NCBI GenBank assembly: GCA_905182985.1
Contig: CAJJDN010000064.1
Coordinates: 48,847 to 61,072, forward strand
Direction of reading: 5' to 3'
DNA from: Paramecium sonneborni
Taxonomy: Eukaryota > Ciliophora > Oligohymenophorea > Peniculida > Parameciidae
DNA: 12,226 nucleotides
Both the position numbers and the translations under genes were made by a program. Under the pieces are notes generated by a model. That model searched no databases, was not told the origin of the DNA, and worked only from the letters and a program-made list of their open reading frames with translations. This document shows, one piece after another, positions 1 through 10,084 of the stretch (position 1 is its first letter; every line of letters begins with the position of its first letter).

Positions 1-1656
1 TTTATTAATTATGATTGGATGCGTGTCTCGGATTGATTTGTCTTCTTCAGTCTTCATGATCATCTAGGAAAATGCACTTCTTCTTCTATCGATTATGATG
101 CTTATTTTTATTATTATAAATATTATTATTTCTGATTAGGTATATTTATTAAATCATTAAAAAATTTTTTTTAAATCCTTCCATTCTTTGATGTTTATGA
201 TATTGATATTGTAATATCTACAACTATAGGATATCTTAATTTGGTGTATTTCAGCTAAGCTCCAATTTTATTGGAACTTTGTATTTCTTTTCATTTATAT
301 ATTGAATTTAACAGATTATTTGATTTAAGGGATTGTTTCAATAGATAGATTTTTTAGATTTTGAAAATATAATAATTTAAATTATATTTATACAATTTTT
401 GCAGAATTCATTTAAGAGAAGGATGCAAATCGACGCAAACATTGACATCACTGACAATAATGATGTAGATACGTGTTATTATTCATCATTACAAAGTAAA
501 TCTTGTTTTTTTGTGAATTTGTTTCAAAATTAAGATTATTATAATGGAAAGCTTTTGCATTGTTTAAGTAAATTTAGCATGCATAAATCATGATCTAGGT
601 GTCTAGAAAATATTAATATTTTAATGAATTACTGGATAACGCCAGTTAAATTAATGGTTATTTAGAATTTATGATGCAGGCATATCATCTATTCAAAGAT
701 TAGTTAAAAACTTTTGCGATTTGATTAAAACTTAAAGATATTAAAAAACCAAAAACAATAATTTAATAATTTAAAAAAAAACACAGATTTAATGTTATAT
801 TATTATTTATAGAGTCTATAACAGAAATTAAAGCTTTATGAATGGGATTATTTCTAGGTTTGCTCCATGATTAAATATACAATCTAAAGTAAGGTAGAGA
901 TTCATAATTTTTGAGAATTTTAAACATTTGATTATCTAATAGTAATATACGATATAATGTTTTTAATATTATGTTTGGCTTATCTCTATTTTTATAAACC
1001 TTTTTTTCTCAATTTTCTTATCAACTCCTGCATCTAAACCTCAAAAAAAAAAAATCAATTAGATTTTCCTTATTTGGTAAATGTGACAGTGGGTCTAAAT
1101 CCATAATTGCTCATCTGCTTATTATTTTTAATAAAATAATTTAAAGCAACCCTTTTTAAATTCTACTGTCTATTAACTTTTTTTTATTTAAACTTCTTCT
1201 ACTAATTTCAAGATTAATGGATATTTAGGAAATTATTGATGTAAAAGAAATATTATTTATACTGAAAAAATAATGAATCTTTTAGTTAAATGTTTGTAAG
1301 ATCACTTATAGCAATTTTCTCTCACAGAATATCCTTATGAAATCGTTATTAATTGATATTAATAATTGAGGCGAGTATTTATTGAAAGTATTAATATAAT
1401 TGTTGGTATATAAATAACATTTATTGATGAATTGTTCTTCTAAATTGCTTACTCTAATAAAGTATTGCTTAAATTTCTAAACATAAAAATTAAATACAAT
1501 TCAATTTCTATTGAAAAAGTTGTATTTAAAATAGATTTATTCAAAAATAGGACGTAAAATTTTTGAAAAATTCCAAAAATTTAATAATTTAATAATTTCT
1601 TCCTCAAATATTCTAAAAAAGTAAAATATTCATCATCTTTCAAAATAAAATAATGA
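1..1656. other. A+T-rich stretch with no supportable gene
   Basis: I read both strands here with TGA as the only stop. Open frames exist, the best being around 1370-1570 on the plus strand. Their translations are dominated by Asn, Lys, Ile, Phe and Leu, as expected from random A+T-rich sequence, and they carry no recognisable motif. Homopolymer runs (for example the A-run near 1043-1054 and T-runs near 165 and 1180) and short A/T palindromes are common. I see no RNA gene or structured repeat. It may be intergenic or a very old remnant. Confidence 0.5.
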
Positions 1657-2516
1657 ATTTTCTTATATCTGATTCTGTTTAAAAGAAATTATAAAAATGT
1701 GAATATATCTAAAATATTAGTAAATTAAAGCTAAGATTTTAGGAGTATTTTTATTTAGTCTTATAATTTCTTAATTGAATTCTTGAAAGTTGTGCTATAC
1801 CATATTTAGAGTTTTGATTTATATCCTGAAGTTACTTTGGATTCAGAAAATTAATTAGACTTCTTTAATCGAAATAAAGATGAATTAATAAAGAACGAAT
1901 CAAAAAGTTTTGAATCTCAGGAGCAAACCTATATAGTTCTGATTTAAGAAGTCTAATTAATTTATGAAAAGAATTAGATAATCTATATTAATTATGTTAA
2001 TAAGATTAATTTTGAACCAATAGTTAAAAATCAATTAATGTTATAAACTTGAGTAAATTTAGAGAAGGATGAAGGAATTGTTTGAAAAAGGTAATTTTAT
2101 GTATCAGATGCAAATGATTAAGAGCAACTCAATAAATATCAAAATTGAATTTTAAAATTTTTTCAGAATGCCATTTTTTAATGGCCGATCAAATTTTATT
2201 TTTAAATTGACAGTTTAAATATGATCAATTTTTAAATAAATTAGAAAAAACTATGCTAAAGCATTATATTAATTCTTGAAAACATTATTATTTATCGTCA
2301 TAAAATAGAGGAATCAGAATTGATTCGATTATATTATTATTGATATTTCCTCAACATCTTAATGATAGATCAGAACACTCTGAATACTACAATTATGATA
2401 TTTATTCAATGGAATTAAATTTACTTATGAATATTTCACAGAGTGAAAACATGATATAGAAGAAAAAAGGATGTTTAAAAGGTTAAAATAAGATTTTAAG
2501 GGATTATTTTAGATGA
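1657..2516 (+). pseudogene. Chain of broken open frames, possible 5' part of a decayed gene
   Basis: Three plus-strand frames follow one another with short overlaps: 1657-2052, about 2045-2224, and 2211-2516. The last is cut by an in-frame TGA at 2277-2279 and ends at TGA 2514-2516. Each handover occurs within about 15 bases, as expected from one-base indels. Some segments look coding, such as a run with DLYPEVTLDSENQLDFF near 1816 and RRMKELFEKGNFMYQMQ near 2066. No domain was recognised. The third frame continues in register into the better supported locus starting at 2517, so all of it may be one old gene. Chance open frames in A+T-rich DNA remain a real alternative, hence the low confidence. 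Confidence 0.25.
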
Positions 2517-3768
2517 ATTACCCTAAAATAGTTTTTAAGGGATATATTAAATTATTAATATAAAAAGAGTAAAGAAATAGTTATAGTAATCTAATCAGAT
2601 ATGATTAAAGCAGCAGTAAATTTTATTTTACTTAGTTGTAAAAGACTATTTATGTTTTATTAGACTTATTCTTAAAAGAGGCAACTCTATTAAAAAAAAG
2701 AAAATAATACTTATAAAAGTAATAATTATATTTCAGATGGAAAGAATAAGAGGAGATATCCATAGGGGATTATTATGAGTCAATTTATTGATTAAACGAT
2801 GAGAGTAAAACAACAAGATCGTCGTGATTATATTAAAAAATTAAAATTGTAGAAAGAACTTTAGATAGTTAAAATTGTTATACCCTAGGATAAATGTAAA
2901 GATGAAGATGATGAAAATGAAAATGATGGGATAGTAGATTTTCGTAGGAGAGTATATAAGATTCTATAAAGAAAAGTAAATTTATTTTATTCTTTATCAA
3001 AATTTCTTATCTCAATATGTTTTGAGCAATATTAGTAGATAATTTATTAATATCTTTCATCAATTTGGGATTTATATATAATATATGAACATTTAGATAA
3101 GGCAAATTGGATTAAAACAATCAATGATAAAATAAAATAGACTTTTGACTAGTGTAGAATATCAACAACGATTTGTTTATGAGAAAGATTAAAATAGCTG
3201 CATTTGTAGCATAATCAAAAGCAGAGAATGCACACAGATATTAAAGATTTACTTCATAAATGCCCAATAATGATATATGTAAACGCGTAGATTTATTATT
3301 AAAATATGTAAATAAATAAAGTGGTTTTTTAAAAAAAGATGATGAAACTTTTATTCTAAAACAAGTTTAAAAAATATAATACTTTCATGATAATTAGGAT
3401 TAGGATTTTTCTAATAAAAATTAAAAATGTTCAAAAATTTAATGAGAGAAAAAGGTAAAGATAAGATTTTGAAAAAATATTTTATTAAAACCAATAAATT
3501 AGAACAAATAAGATCAGTCATGGGTAATAAAATTCAAGTTTAATCAATTCTTATAATAAATAGGTGTTCTATCAGTTCTCTTTTCAATCCTAATATTGAT
3601 GTCTAAACTAATCATTTTGTGCCATTACAATTTAGTAACAAAATAATAGGAACTCTCTAAGATTTCAATATTTAAGTTATTAGAAATAGTGATTCTAAAG
3701 ACAACTAAATTGATTAAGAAATATTTAAATAATTTTTTCTTTAAATTTCATCATTTTTATCATAAACA
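2517..3768 (+). pseudogene. Probable decayed gene with a GAF-like C-terminal segment
   Basis: Three colinear plus-strand frames make up this locus. The first, 2517-3182, is open for 221 codons and holds a charged stretch (RVKQQDRRDYIKKLKLQKE near 2802, then an Asp/Glu-rich run near 2900) richer in Arg, Asp and Glu than the background. The second, about 3198-3445, contains KIAAFVAQSKAENAHRYQRF partly in its first codons. The third, from about 3391 or 3449 to 3768, holds LFNPNIDVQTNHFVPLQF followed by NKIIGTLQ. That resembles the second half of a GAF domain, a small-molecule sensor fold common in ciliate signalling proteins. The frames could be joined by 23-nt (3175-3197) and 20-nt (3429-3448) introns, but both would start GTT and not the usual GTA, and the first needs no clear consensus. 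I favour a pseudogene or a sequence with indel errors. The domain call is by eye only. Confidence 0.45.
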
Positions 3769-4164
3769 CTATGCTTTTATTTTTTAGAATTAATCTTTGA
3801 ATTAAAATCTCTTTATTTTTTACTAACATTTCATTTCTTTATCATGGAATTTTCTCCAAACTATATTGATTAATACTTAATAAATTGATATATTTATCAA
3901 CTTTAATATCAATTCAAATCTCTAGTGAGCTTTCATCTTTTGTTGAGCATATAAGCATTAAGGGTAACAATTTAAACAGCTAAACGAACCAGTTTTATCA
4001 TATGTTATTACAAATTTCAACTTGAATTAATTATAAAGAAATAAGACGTTAAGCTAGATGAATAATCCAAACCAAAACTAAATCACAATTGAAGAGTTAA
4101 TCTTAAATTTATTTAAATAATTAGCATTAGAGACTTTCTTTCATTGATTATGTTTTAATATTAT
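3769..4164. other. No firm gene; strand composition flips here
   Basis: The plus strand changes from purine-rich (upstream of about 3735) to pyrimidine-rich. Minus-strand open frames exist, such as one with VWRKFHDKEMKCQQK near 3850 and another with DKYINLLSINQYSLEKIP near 3880, but they are short, cut by TGA and without a recognisable motif. They may be the 3' tail of the minus-strand remnant at 4165-4624. Nothing else was found. Confidence 0.35.
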
Positions 4165-4624
4165 TCAAACTCTCACCTCCCTTCTCTTAACAGAAATGTA
4201 ATAAATGATCATGGCTAAAGTAATATTGATTTAACTGTAGTCAATTAAACCAGTTCTTCCCCTCCAAGAGGATTGAATACTATCAAATTATAATATTGAT
4301 TTGATTTCAACTTCAAATTTTACTTATTAAAAATTGAAATCATCATTATTATTAAAAACTTGTGCACTCTGCTCATTCTCCTCTCCAAATTGATAGTTTC
4401 CTTTTGTCTAATAAACTCCTTTTTTATCCCAATAATAATGTGACTTTCTTCAATTCTTAAATTGCATTATTTAATTTCATAGTTTCAATTAACTACTTAT
4501 TATTATTTATTCTTTTCCTTGGATCCTTTGATACCAAAATGATAATATTTTATATGGTATTTCTTTTTTTGTAATTGTTTTCATAGTCTGACTAAACAAC
4601 TATACTTGAATTATTCTAATCAGT
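4165..4624 (-). pseudogene. Two overlapping minus-strand coding-like frames, unknown product
   Basis: The upstream minus-strand frame spans 4624 down to 4373 (84 codons) and includes VSKDPRKRINNNKQLIETMK. The downstream frame spans 4449 down to 4165 (95 codons) and includes GVYQTKGNYQFGEENEQSAQ and SSWRGRTGLIDYSQINITLA. The two overlap and differ by one frame, and no 22-, 25- or 28-nt GT-AG intron was found that would join them. The minus strand is purine-rich here (blocks such as GGAGAGGAGAATGAGCAGAG), typical of the coding strand in A+T-rich protists. That is the main reason for preferring it over the longer open frame on the opposite strand. No family was recognised, and no start codon is assigned. 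It is either a decayed gene, an exon pair with an unusual junction, or chance. Confidence 0.3.
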
Positions 4625-6280
4625 TCATCTGATTCTATTTTATTTGTTGACTAAAAGACTAATTATTATTATTCTAATTAAATATGCAAATAATTTAAGC
4701 ATCATTAAATTTTAATCTATTAACTGCTTTATATTTCTATAATTAAAGAAAAAGACCATTAAAATATTTACTTCTTTTCTCCTATTATAATATGAGAGAG
4801 CGTATAAAAGTATTCTGCAATTTAAAGTTAATCAAATTTTTTTGAATCCTAAAAGAAATTGGAAGAGGTAAAATTTCAATAAAAAAGTTCATCAATTAAA
4901 AATTTCATTTGAAATTAATTAATTTATTGGTATAGCAAATTTGTATTGTGAATAATTTTGAAACTCTTAATTTATCAAATCATATTTTATTACCTCTAAT
5001 TTATAAATGATCAGATATTTAAAATTACGATTAATAATAGCTTCAATTTCTATTTTAACAACTTTTGATATTGTTAATAGTTTTAAATTTAGGCATATAT
5101 TCAAAATTAATAAGGCATTGAACTTAAATTTTATGAGATAATGCAATAATAGTAATTTTCATTTATAGTATATGTAGTAAGTTTATCATAAATCAAATTT
5201 AAATAACTTACTTAAATTGCCTTTAGAACCAGAAAAAAATTTCTTCATATACAAAATTAAAGGTCAATTGGATTATCTCAAATTAATTACTTTTTTATTG
5301 AATAGATTTTAAGGTTTATTTAAGCTTTAATGAATAAAGAATTGTAACTGATCACAAATCACTTGTCTATTGATATTTATACCCAACTTCTTCAATTTGA
5401 AGGTTTTATCTAAATGATTAAATGGATTTTATCAAAATAATATTTCCTATATATATGATTGGATAAATATATGTTACTTGATCACAATTATTTATTTTTA
5501 AAGAATAGAAAATGTATAGTAATTTGATTTATTATATGTTAAGTAGTATAGATAGATTGCAATGTAAGAATGAAAACTTTATTTACACATTACTGTATAA
5601 TAGTGTTTGAAATAATAAACTAAAATAATAAATTGTTTAGATTGTGCTGAAATTTAACCTCTCTTTTCAACAAGCTTTTAGGATTACACTTGAAACAATA
5701 AATTGTTATTAATAATAAGGATAAGTAAGTTCTATTCTAATTGGTAACTGCTTTATGCGCAAATCACTTCAACTTCATCTTAAGTTTTAAAATTTAATTT
5801 CTATCACTTAAATACAAATAATATTAACAAATCCAAACTTTATATTGATCTATATATTTATGATTTTAGTATTACCAATTGAATACTAGTAGATTAAGAT
5901 TTATTAGTTGAGTGATTATATGAATTGCTAAATAGATTTCAGGATTTTTGTGCAAAATATCCAATTTTAATAGTCCTAAAATACATTTATTTGTTCAAAT
6001 TAATAAATTTTACTAAAGAATAGATATCATTATATAAGAGAACAGTTGTTCTTTATATAAATTAAACTTAATAATAATAATTAATTTACTTTATTTGTTT
6101 GGTAAGATAATATTAAAGAATAAGTAAATGATATTTTCTATATCTTTGAAAATGAGTCTTTGTAAATTAATTTTTGAATATGAAATAACTATCATAATGA
6201 GATTGAATTTTTTAGGATGATATCAGATACACAAAATTTATATTGATATTAATTGATTGGATTTTATTTTTAATTAAAAT
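4625..6280. other. Long A+T-rich stretch with no firm gene
   Basis: A plus-strand frame from 4338 runs through to TGA 5331-5333 with a single internal TGA at 4959-4961. It translates into a hydrophobic Leu/Ile/Phe/Asn-rich sequence without motifs and without a plausible start, and its first part lies opposite the better candidate at 4165-4624. From about 5340 to 6280 I see only short, low-complexity frames. A small inverted repeat, AACAATAAATTGTT, lies near 5694-5707, with a related copy near 5630, but such repeats are common in DNA of this composition. The segment just before 6281 is A/T-rich and presumably contains the short 5' untranslated region of the MORN gene. Confidence 0.4.
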
Positions 6281-6947
6281 ATGGGTATTTGTAGATCTAG
6301 CCCTATGCCAGAAGTAAAGGAAATAAATGAAATAAATTTCATAGAAAAGAAGAATCAAATTATAGTTCAAAATGTAGAATAAGAAGAAAATTAAGCTAGA
6401 GGAAAGAAAGCCAAATAAGATTTAGAAAAAGAAAAAGAAAAAGAAAAAGCGAAAATAGATGAAGATAAACCTAAAGATCAGAAAGAATATTAAGGGAAGT
6501 TTATTGAGCCATCTTTGCCTGCTTATTTTATAGAGAAAGTCAATTATAAACCAAAGGAGGAATATCGATATCTCCCTCCTTACTAAGATGAAGATGGAAG
6601 CATTTACAAAGGATAATGGAGTAAAGGGGAAGCAAACGGATATGGTTAAATGTTAAAACCTGACGGAACTTATTTTAAAGGATTGTGGTAATCTGATATC
6701 TTTACAGAAGGAGGTATTCTGTATCCAAATGGGGAGTTCTTTGTAAATCTAATTGATTATTTTTTAGATTGGAACAGCTAATTTTGGAATAAGATGCTTA
6801 AAAAACGGTGTCATGTTTTAAGGTGAAGCAGACTATGGAATTCCTCATGGTTAAGGTGTAGAAATTCATCCAAATGGTAAGAAAAATCAAGCATTTTATT
6901 AATTTGGAGAAAAGATATAATAAGATTAAAATCAAAAGAATCATTGA
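6281..6947 (+). CDS. MORN-repeat protein (213 aa, one 25-nt intron)
   Basis: Translation with TAA and TAG as Gln gives 213 residues, with 14 TAA-encoded glutamines and a TGA stop. Exons are 6281-6742 and 6768-6947; the intron lies in phase 0 after codon 154. Residues 1-8 (MGICRSSP) have Gly2 and Cys4, the pattern of an N-myristoylated and palmitoylated membrane anchor. Residues 49-56 are four Glu-Lys pairs inside a charged, probably disordered region (31-70). MORN-type units follow: 109-139 (YKGQWSKGEANGYGQMLKPD then GTYFKGLW), about 140-159 (GGILYPNGEFFIGT across the splice) and 171-191 (FQGEADYGIPHGQGVEIHPN). MORN repeats generally act in membrane or cytoskeleton association, often in cilia or the cell cortex; a role at a membrane is inference. 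Removing the intron restores the third repeat, which supports the splice model. The gene is convergent with the HEAT gene. Confidence 0.93.
6743..6767 (+). other. 25-nt spliceosomal intron in the MORN gene
   Basis: It begins GTAAATCT and ends TTTTTTAG. It sits in phase 0 between Phe154 and Ile155. Read unspliced, the frame loses the MORN pattern; spliced, it continues through a good MORN unit to a TGA stop with total exon length 642 nt (214 codons). The size and the GTA...TAG ends are typical of Paramecium introns. Confidence 0.92.
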
Positions 6948-7557
6948 GTTTCTTCTTATCTAAATTGTTTTATATTTTATTTAAATTTTTATTTCATAAA
7001 AATTCTATATTACTGTAGTGAAAAATAGTTTAAAAAGAAGGCTATACTTCTAATTAAGAAATGAATTGTAAATGTAATTTTAGAAATAAAAACAAACCTA
7101 AATAGATTGAATCATATAGTTATCTATAACAATATAAATCAGCTTACCTAAATATCCTTACCAAAAATCTACCATCATTCTTTCATTCTTTTATTGGATA
7201 TTTCACATGTTAAAAATATATTATTTAAGGAGAACTCTTTTGTATAGCATTCAAAAAGAGAGGAATAATAATGTTAACAGAATTCCTATTTTTAAAATGA
7301 ACCGAATTACTCTAAATTATATCATAGTAATAATTTAAATTACAATTTATAAAAGACTCATTAAATAAATCTTAACAGTTTATAATAAATTTTATGATCA
7401 ATTCGAAAGATAAATGTAGTTTAATTAATTATTCTTGAAAAATTTATGGTAAAACAAAACCACAAATATCTCCATCAAAACTAAGAAAGTAAATATCAAA
7501 TTAACAAAATAATTGAAGGTATCTAAAGTAATTAATAAATCAGAATTATTACTGTAA
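6948..7557. other. Intergenic region between convergent genes
   Basis: About 630 bp separates the stop of the MORN gene (plus) from the stop of the HEAT gene (minus, ending at 7580 in the first copy). It should hold both 3' untranslated regions. I found only short open frames; a minus-strand one around 7060-7215 contains ERMMVDFWQGYLGKLIYI but has no family match that I know. This is wide for a ciliate somatic genome, where neighbouring genes are often separated by tens to a few hundred bases. Confidence 0.5.
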
Positions 7558-8820
7558 CTGATAATATAATAATATTCTTTCATTTATTTGTTTCAACTAT
7601 CTCATCTATTCTATCCAACAATTCTGTCTCATTTTATTATTTCATAAAAGCCAAGATTTCTGTTTTATCTAGTAATTTGATTGGTAATCCTTAAAACATC
7701 TTTAACTCTTATAATCCTTCAATCAAACATTATAAAATGAAATGACTTTGCTAGTCTATAGATTTCAAACAAGAGGATATCATTATAATCAATTATTTTA
7801 ATACTTATTCATCTGGTTTTAAAATGGAGATTTCCTTAAAACACATAGTAATCCCAAGTAATGTTTAAGATTGATGTGTACTTACAAGTTTATCTTTCCC
7901 TCCTTAAGCATCTAAATTTTATTATAAAAGAATTTATGCCTCTTCTGAATTTGGAAAAAGTCTAACAAAATCTTAATAAGCTACTTCCTTATCCTTAACA
8001 ACTTAAATTTTTTATTGGAAATATTTTATTAAATCAGTATGATCATTAAGTAATGCCAATATTTTTGAACAAAATACTTTGCATTCCAAAGCATCACTTA
8101 GATGTAATAAGCAATTATCTATAATTTTTTATTGATATTGCATAAGATCAAAAATATTTAATCTTATTAAATGATACATCAAACTAAATCCAGCCTATCT
8201 GACCATAGGATTGATTTCAAATAAAGTGCAATTTTAGGCTACCTTCAATATTTCATTATATGGCAATTAATTCGGTGTTTGGTTTAAGAATAAGATTACT
8301 GTTTAAAGAGTTAATAGTCCACTAATTCTGATTTAATAATATTGATTTGTTGTACAATTATAATTATAGATGAGACATTCATTGAGGAATCTATCTTTTA
8401 TTATTGTAATGAGACCCAAAAAAGGAGGACCTCCAAATGAAAGAAATTGCTCTTGAACAATGTTGATAGCAATTTCCATCAAATTATCAGTATGGCAATT
8501 GTTAAGTAAAGGTATTATAAAACAATCTTTATCTTTTGGATTCAGAGTTTAATATTCCATAAGTGCTTACATTCTCACTTCAAGTGATTCATCCATCAAA
8601 CCTTATTAAATTGTTGAAACAATAATTGTTTAATACTCATTGCTCTCATATTTTTGAAGAAGATGATGAACAAATTTCTATGCATATTATCTTACATATT
8701 TATTTGAGTGTTTTGATGTCCTTTAAATGATTTCAATTACTTCAATACATTTATCGAAATTGTATTTATGTTATAGAAATAATTACATTGATCCCAATAA
8801 ACCTTAAATGTTGTAGAATT
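7558..8820. repeat. First copy of a 1263-bp direct repeat (contig-end overlap)
   Basis: Every base compared matches 8822-10084 at a constant offset of 1264. The copy ends immediately before the N at 8821, and its partner begins immediately after it. A duplication whose two edges both coincide with the only ambiguous base in the window is best explained as two assembly contigs whose overlapping ends were abutted and not merged. Confidence 0.97.
7580..8820 (-). CDS. Partial duplicate of the HEAT-like gene (residues ~158-569), assembly copy
   Basis: This is the 3' part of the gene described at 8844-10576. It enters at the second base of codon 157, right at the N, and reads in frame to the TGA at 7580-7582. 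It lacks the start codon, the first exon, the intron and the first ~157 residues. There is no frameshift or substitution relative to the full copy that I could see, so this is not a decaying paralogue. It should not be counted as a separate gene: removing the duplicated 1263 bp leaves one gene whose downstream flank is 7557 and lower and whose upstream flank is 10085 and higher. A true tandem partial duplication is possible but would not explain the N. Confidence 0.9.
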
Positions 8821-8821
8821 N
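8821..8821. other. Single N marking a contig join
   Basis: This is the only ambiguous base in the window. It separates the two copies of the 1263-bp repeat and most likely represents a nominal scaffold gap whose real size is negative (an overlap of 1263 bp). Confidence 0.95.
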
Positions 8822-10084
8822 CTGATAATATAATAATATTCTTTCATTTATTTGTTTCAACTATCTCATCTATTCTATCCAACAATTCTGTCTCATTTTA
8901 TTATTTCATAAAAGCCAAGATTTCTGTTTTATCTAGTAATTTGATTGGTAATCCTTAAAACATCTTTAACTCTTATAATCCTTCAATCAAACATTATAAA
9001 ATGAAATGACTTTGCTAGTCTATAGATTTCAAACAAGAGGATATCATTATAATCAATTATTTTAATACTTATTCATCTGGTTTTAAAATGGAGATTTCCT
9101 TAAAACACATAGTAATCCCAAGTAATGTTTAAGATTGATGTGTACTTACAAGTTTATCTTTCCCTCCTTAAGCATCTAAATTTTATTATAAAAGAATTTA
9201 TGCCTCTTCTGAATTTGGAAAAAGTCTAACAAAATCTTAATAAGCTACTTCCTTATCCTTAACAACTTAAATTTTTTATTGGAAATATTTTATTAAATCA
9301 GTATGATCATTAAGTAATGCCAATATTTTTGAACAAAATACTTTGCATTCCAAAGCATCACTTAGATGTAATAAGCAATTATCTATAATTTTTTATTGAT
9401 ATTGCATAAGATCAAAAATATTTAATCTTATTAAATGATACATCAAACTAAATCCAGCCTATCTGACCATAGGATTGATTTCAAATAAAGTGCAATTTTA
9501 GGCTACCTTCAATATTTCATTATATGGCAATTAATTCGGTGTTTGGTTTAAGAATAAGATTACTGTTTAAAGAGTTAATAGTCCACTAATTCTGATTTAA
9601 TAATATTGATTTGTTGTACAATTATAATTATAGATGAGACATTCATTGAGGAATCTATCTTTTATTATTGTAATGAGACCCAAAAAAGGAGGACCTCCAA
9701 ATGAAAGAAATTGCTCTTGAACAATGTTGATAGCAATTTCCATCAAATTATCAGTATGGCAATTGTTAAGTAAAGGTATTATAAAACAATCTTTATCTTT
9801 TGGATTCAGAGTTTAATATTCCATAAGTGCTTACATTCTCACTTCAAGTGATTCATCCATCAAACCTTATTAAATTGTTGAAACAATAATTGTTTAATAC
9901 TCATTGCTCTCATATTTTTGAAGAAGATGATGAACAAATTTCTATGCATATTATCTTACATATTTATTTGAGTGTTTTGATGTCCTTTAAATGATTTCAA
10001 TTACTTCAATACATTTATCGAAATTGTATTTATGTTATAGAAATAATTACATTGATCCCAATAAACCTTAAATGTTGTAGAATT
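8822..10084. repeat. Second copy of the 1263-bp direct repeat (contig-end overlap)
   Basis: Partner of 7558-8820. After 10084 this copy continues uninterrupted into the 5' part of the HEAT-like gene, whereas the first copy stops at the N. Before 7558 the first copy continues into the intergenic region next to the MORN gene, whereas this copy starts at the N. Merging the two gives one continuous locus. Confidence 0.97.

Noticed and set aside
2277..2516. In-frame TGAs at 2277 and 2514 (and 11064 on the minus strand) read as a sense codon.
   Set aside because: Both intact genes use TGA as their terminal stop and TGG for Trp, so TGA reassignment or readthrough is not supported. Pseudogene decay or sequence error is simpler.
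4338..5333. A plus-strand frame of about 332 codons with one internal TGA, hydrophobic and reminiscent of a multi-pass membrane protein.
   Set aside because: With TGA as sole stop and about 80% A+T, frames of this length are expected by chance in a 12-kb window. It lacks a start codon and motifs, and the first part opposes a more coding-like minus strand.
5626..5710. Repeated AATAATAAATTGTT and the inverted repeat AACAATAAATTGTT as a possible regulatory or excision site.
   Set aside because: Short A/T-rich repeats and palindromes of this size are abundant across the window and expected by chance.
8422..8740. A GTAAGT-type splice donor on the minus strand inside the HEAT-like gene (near 7886 in copy 1 and 9150 in copy 2) and other GT-AG pairs.
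   Set aside because: The frame is open straight through these sites to the TGA with coherent sequence, so no intron is needed. A 75-nt GTATAA...TTTAAG candidate near the start of the repeat was dismissed for the same reason.
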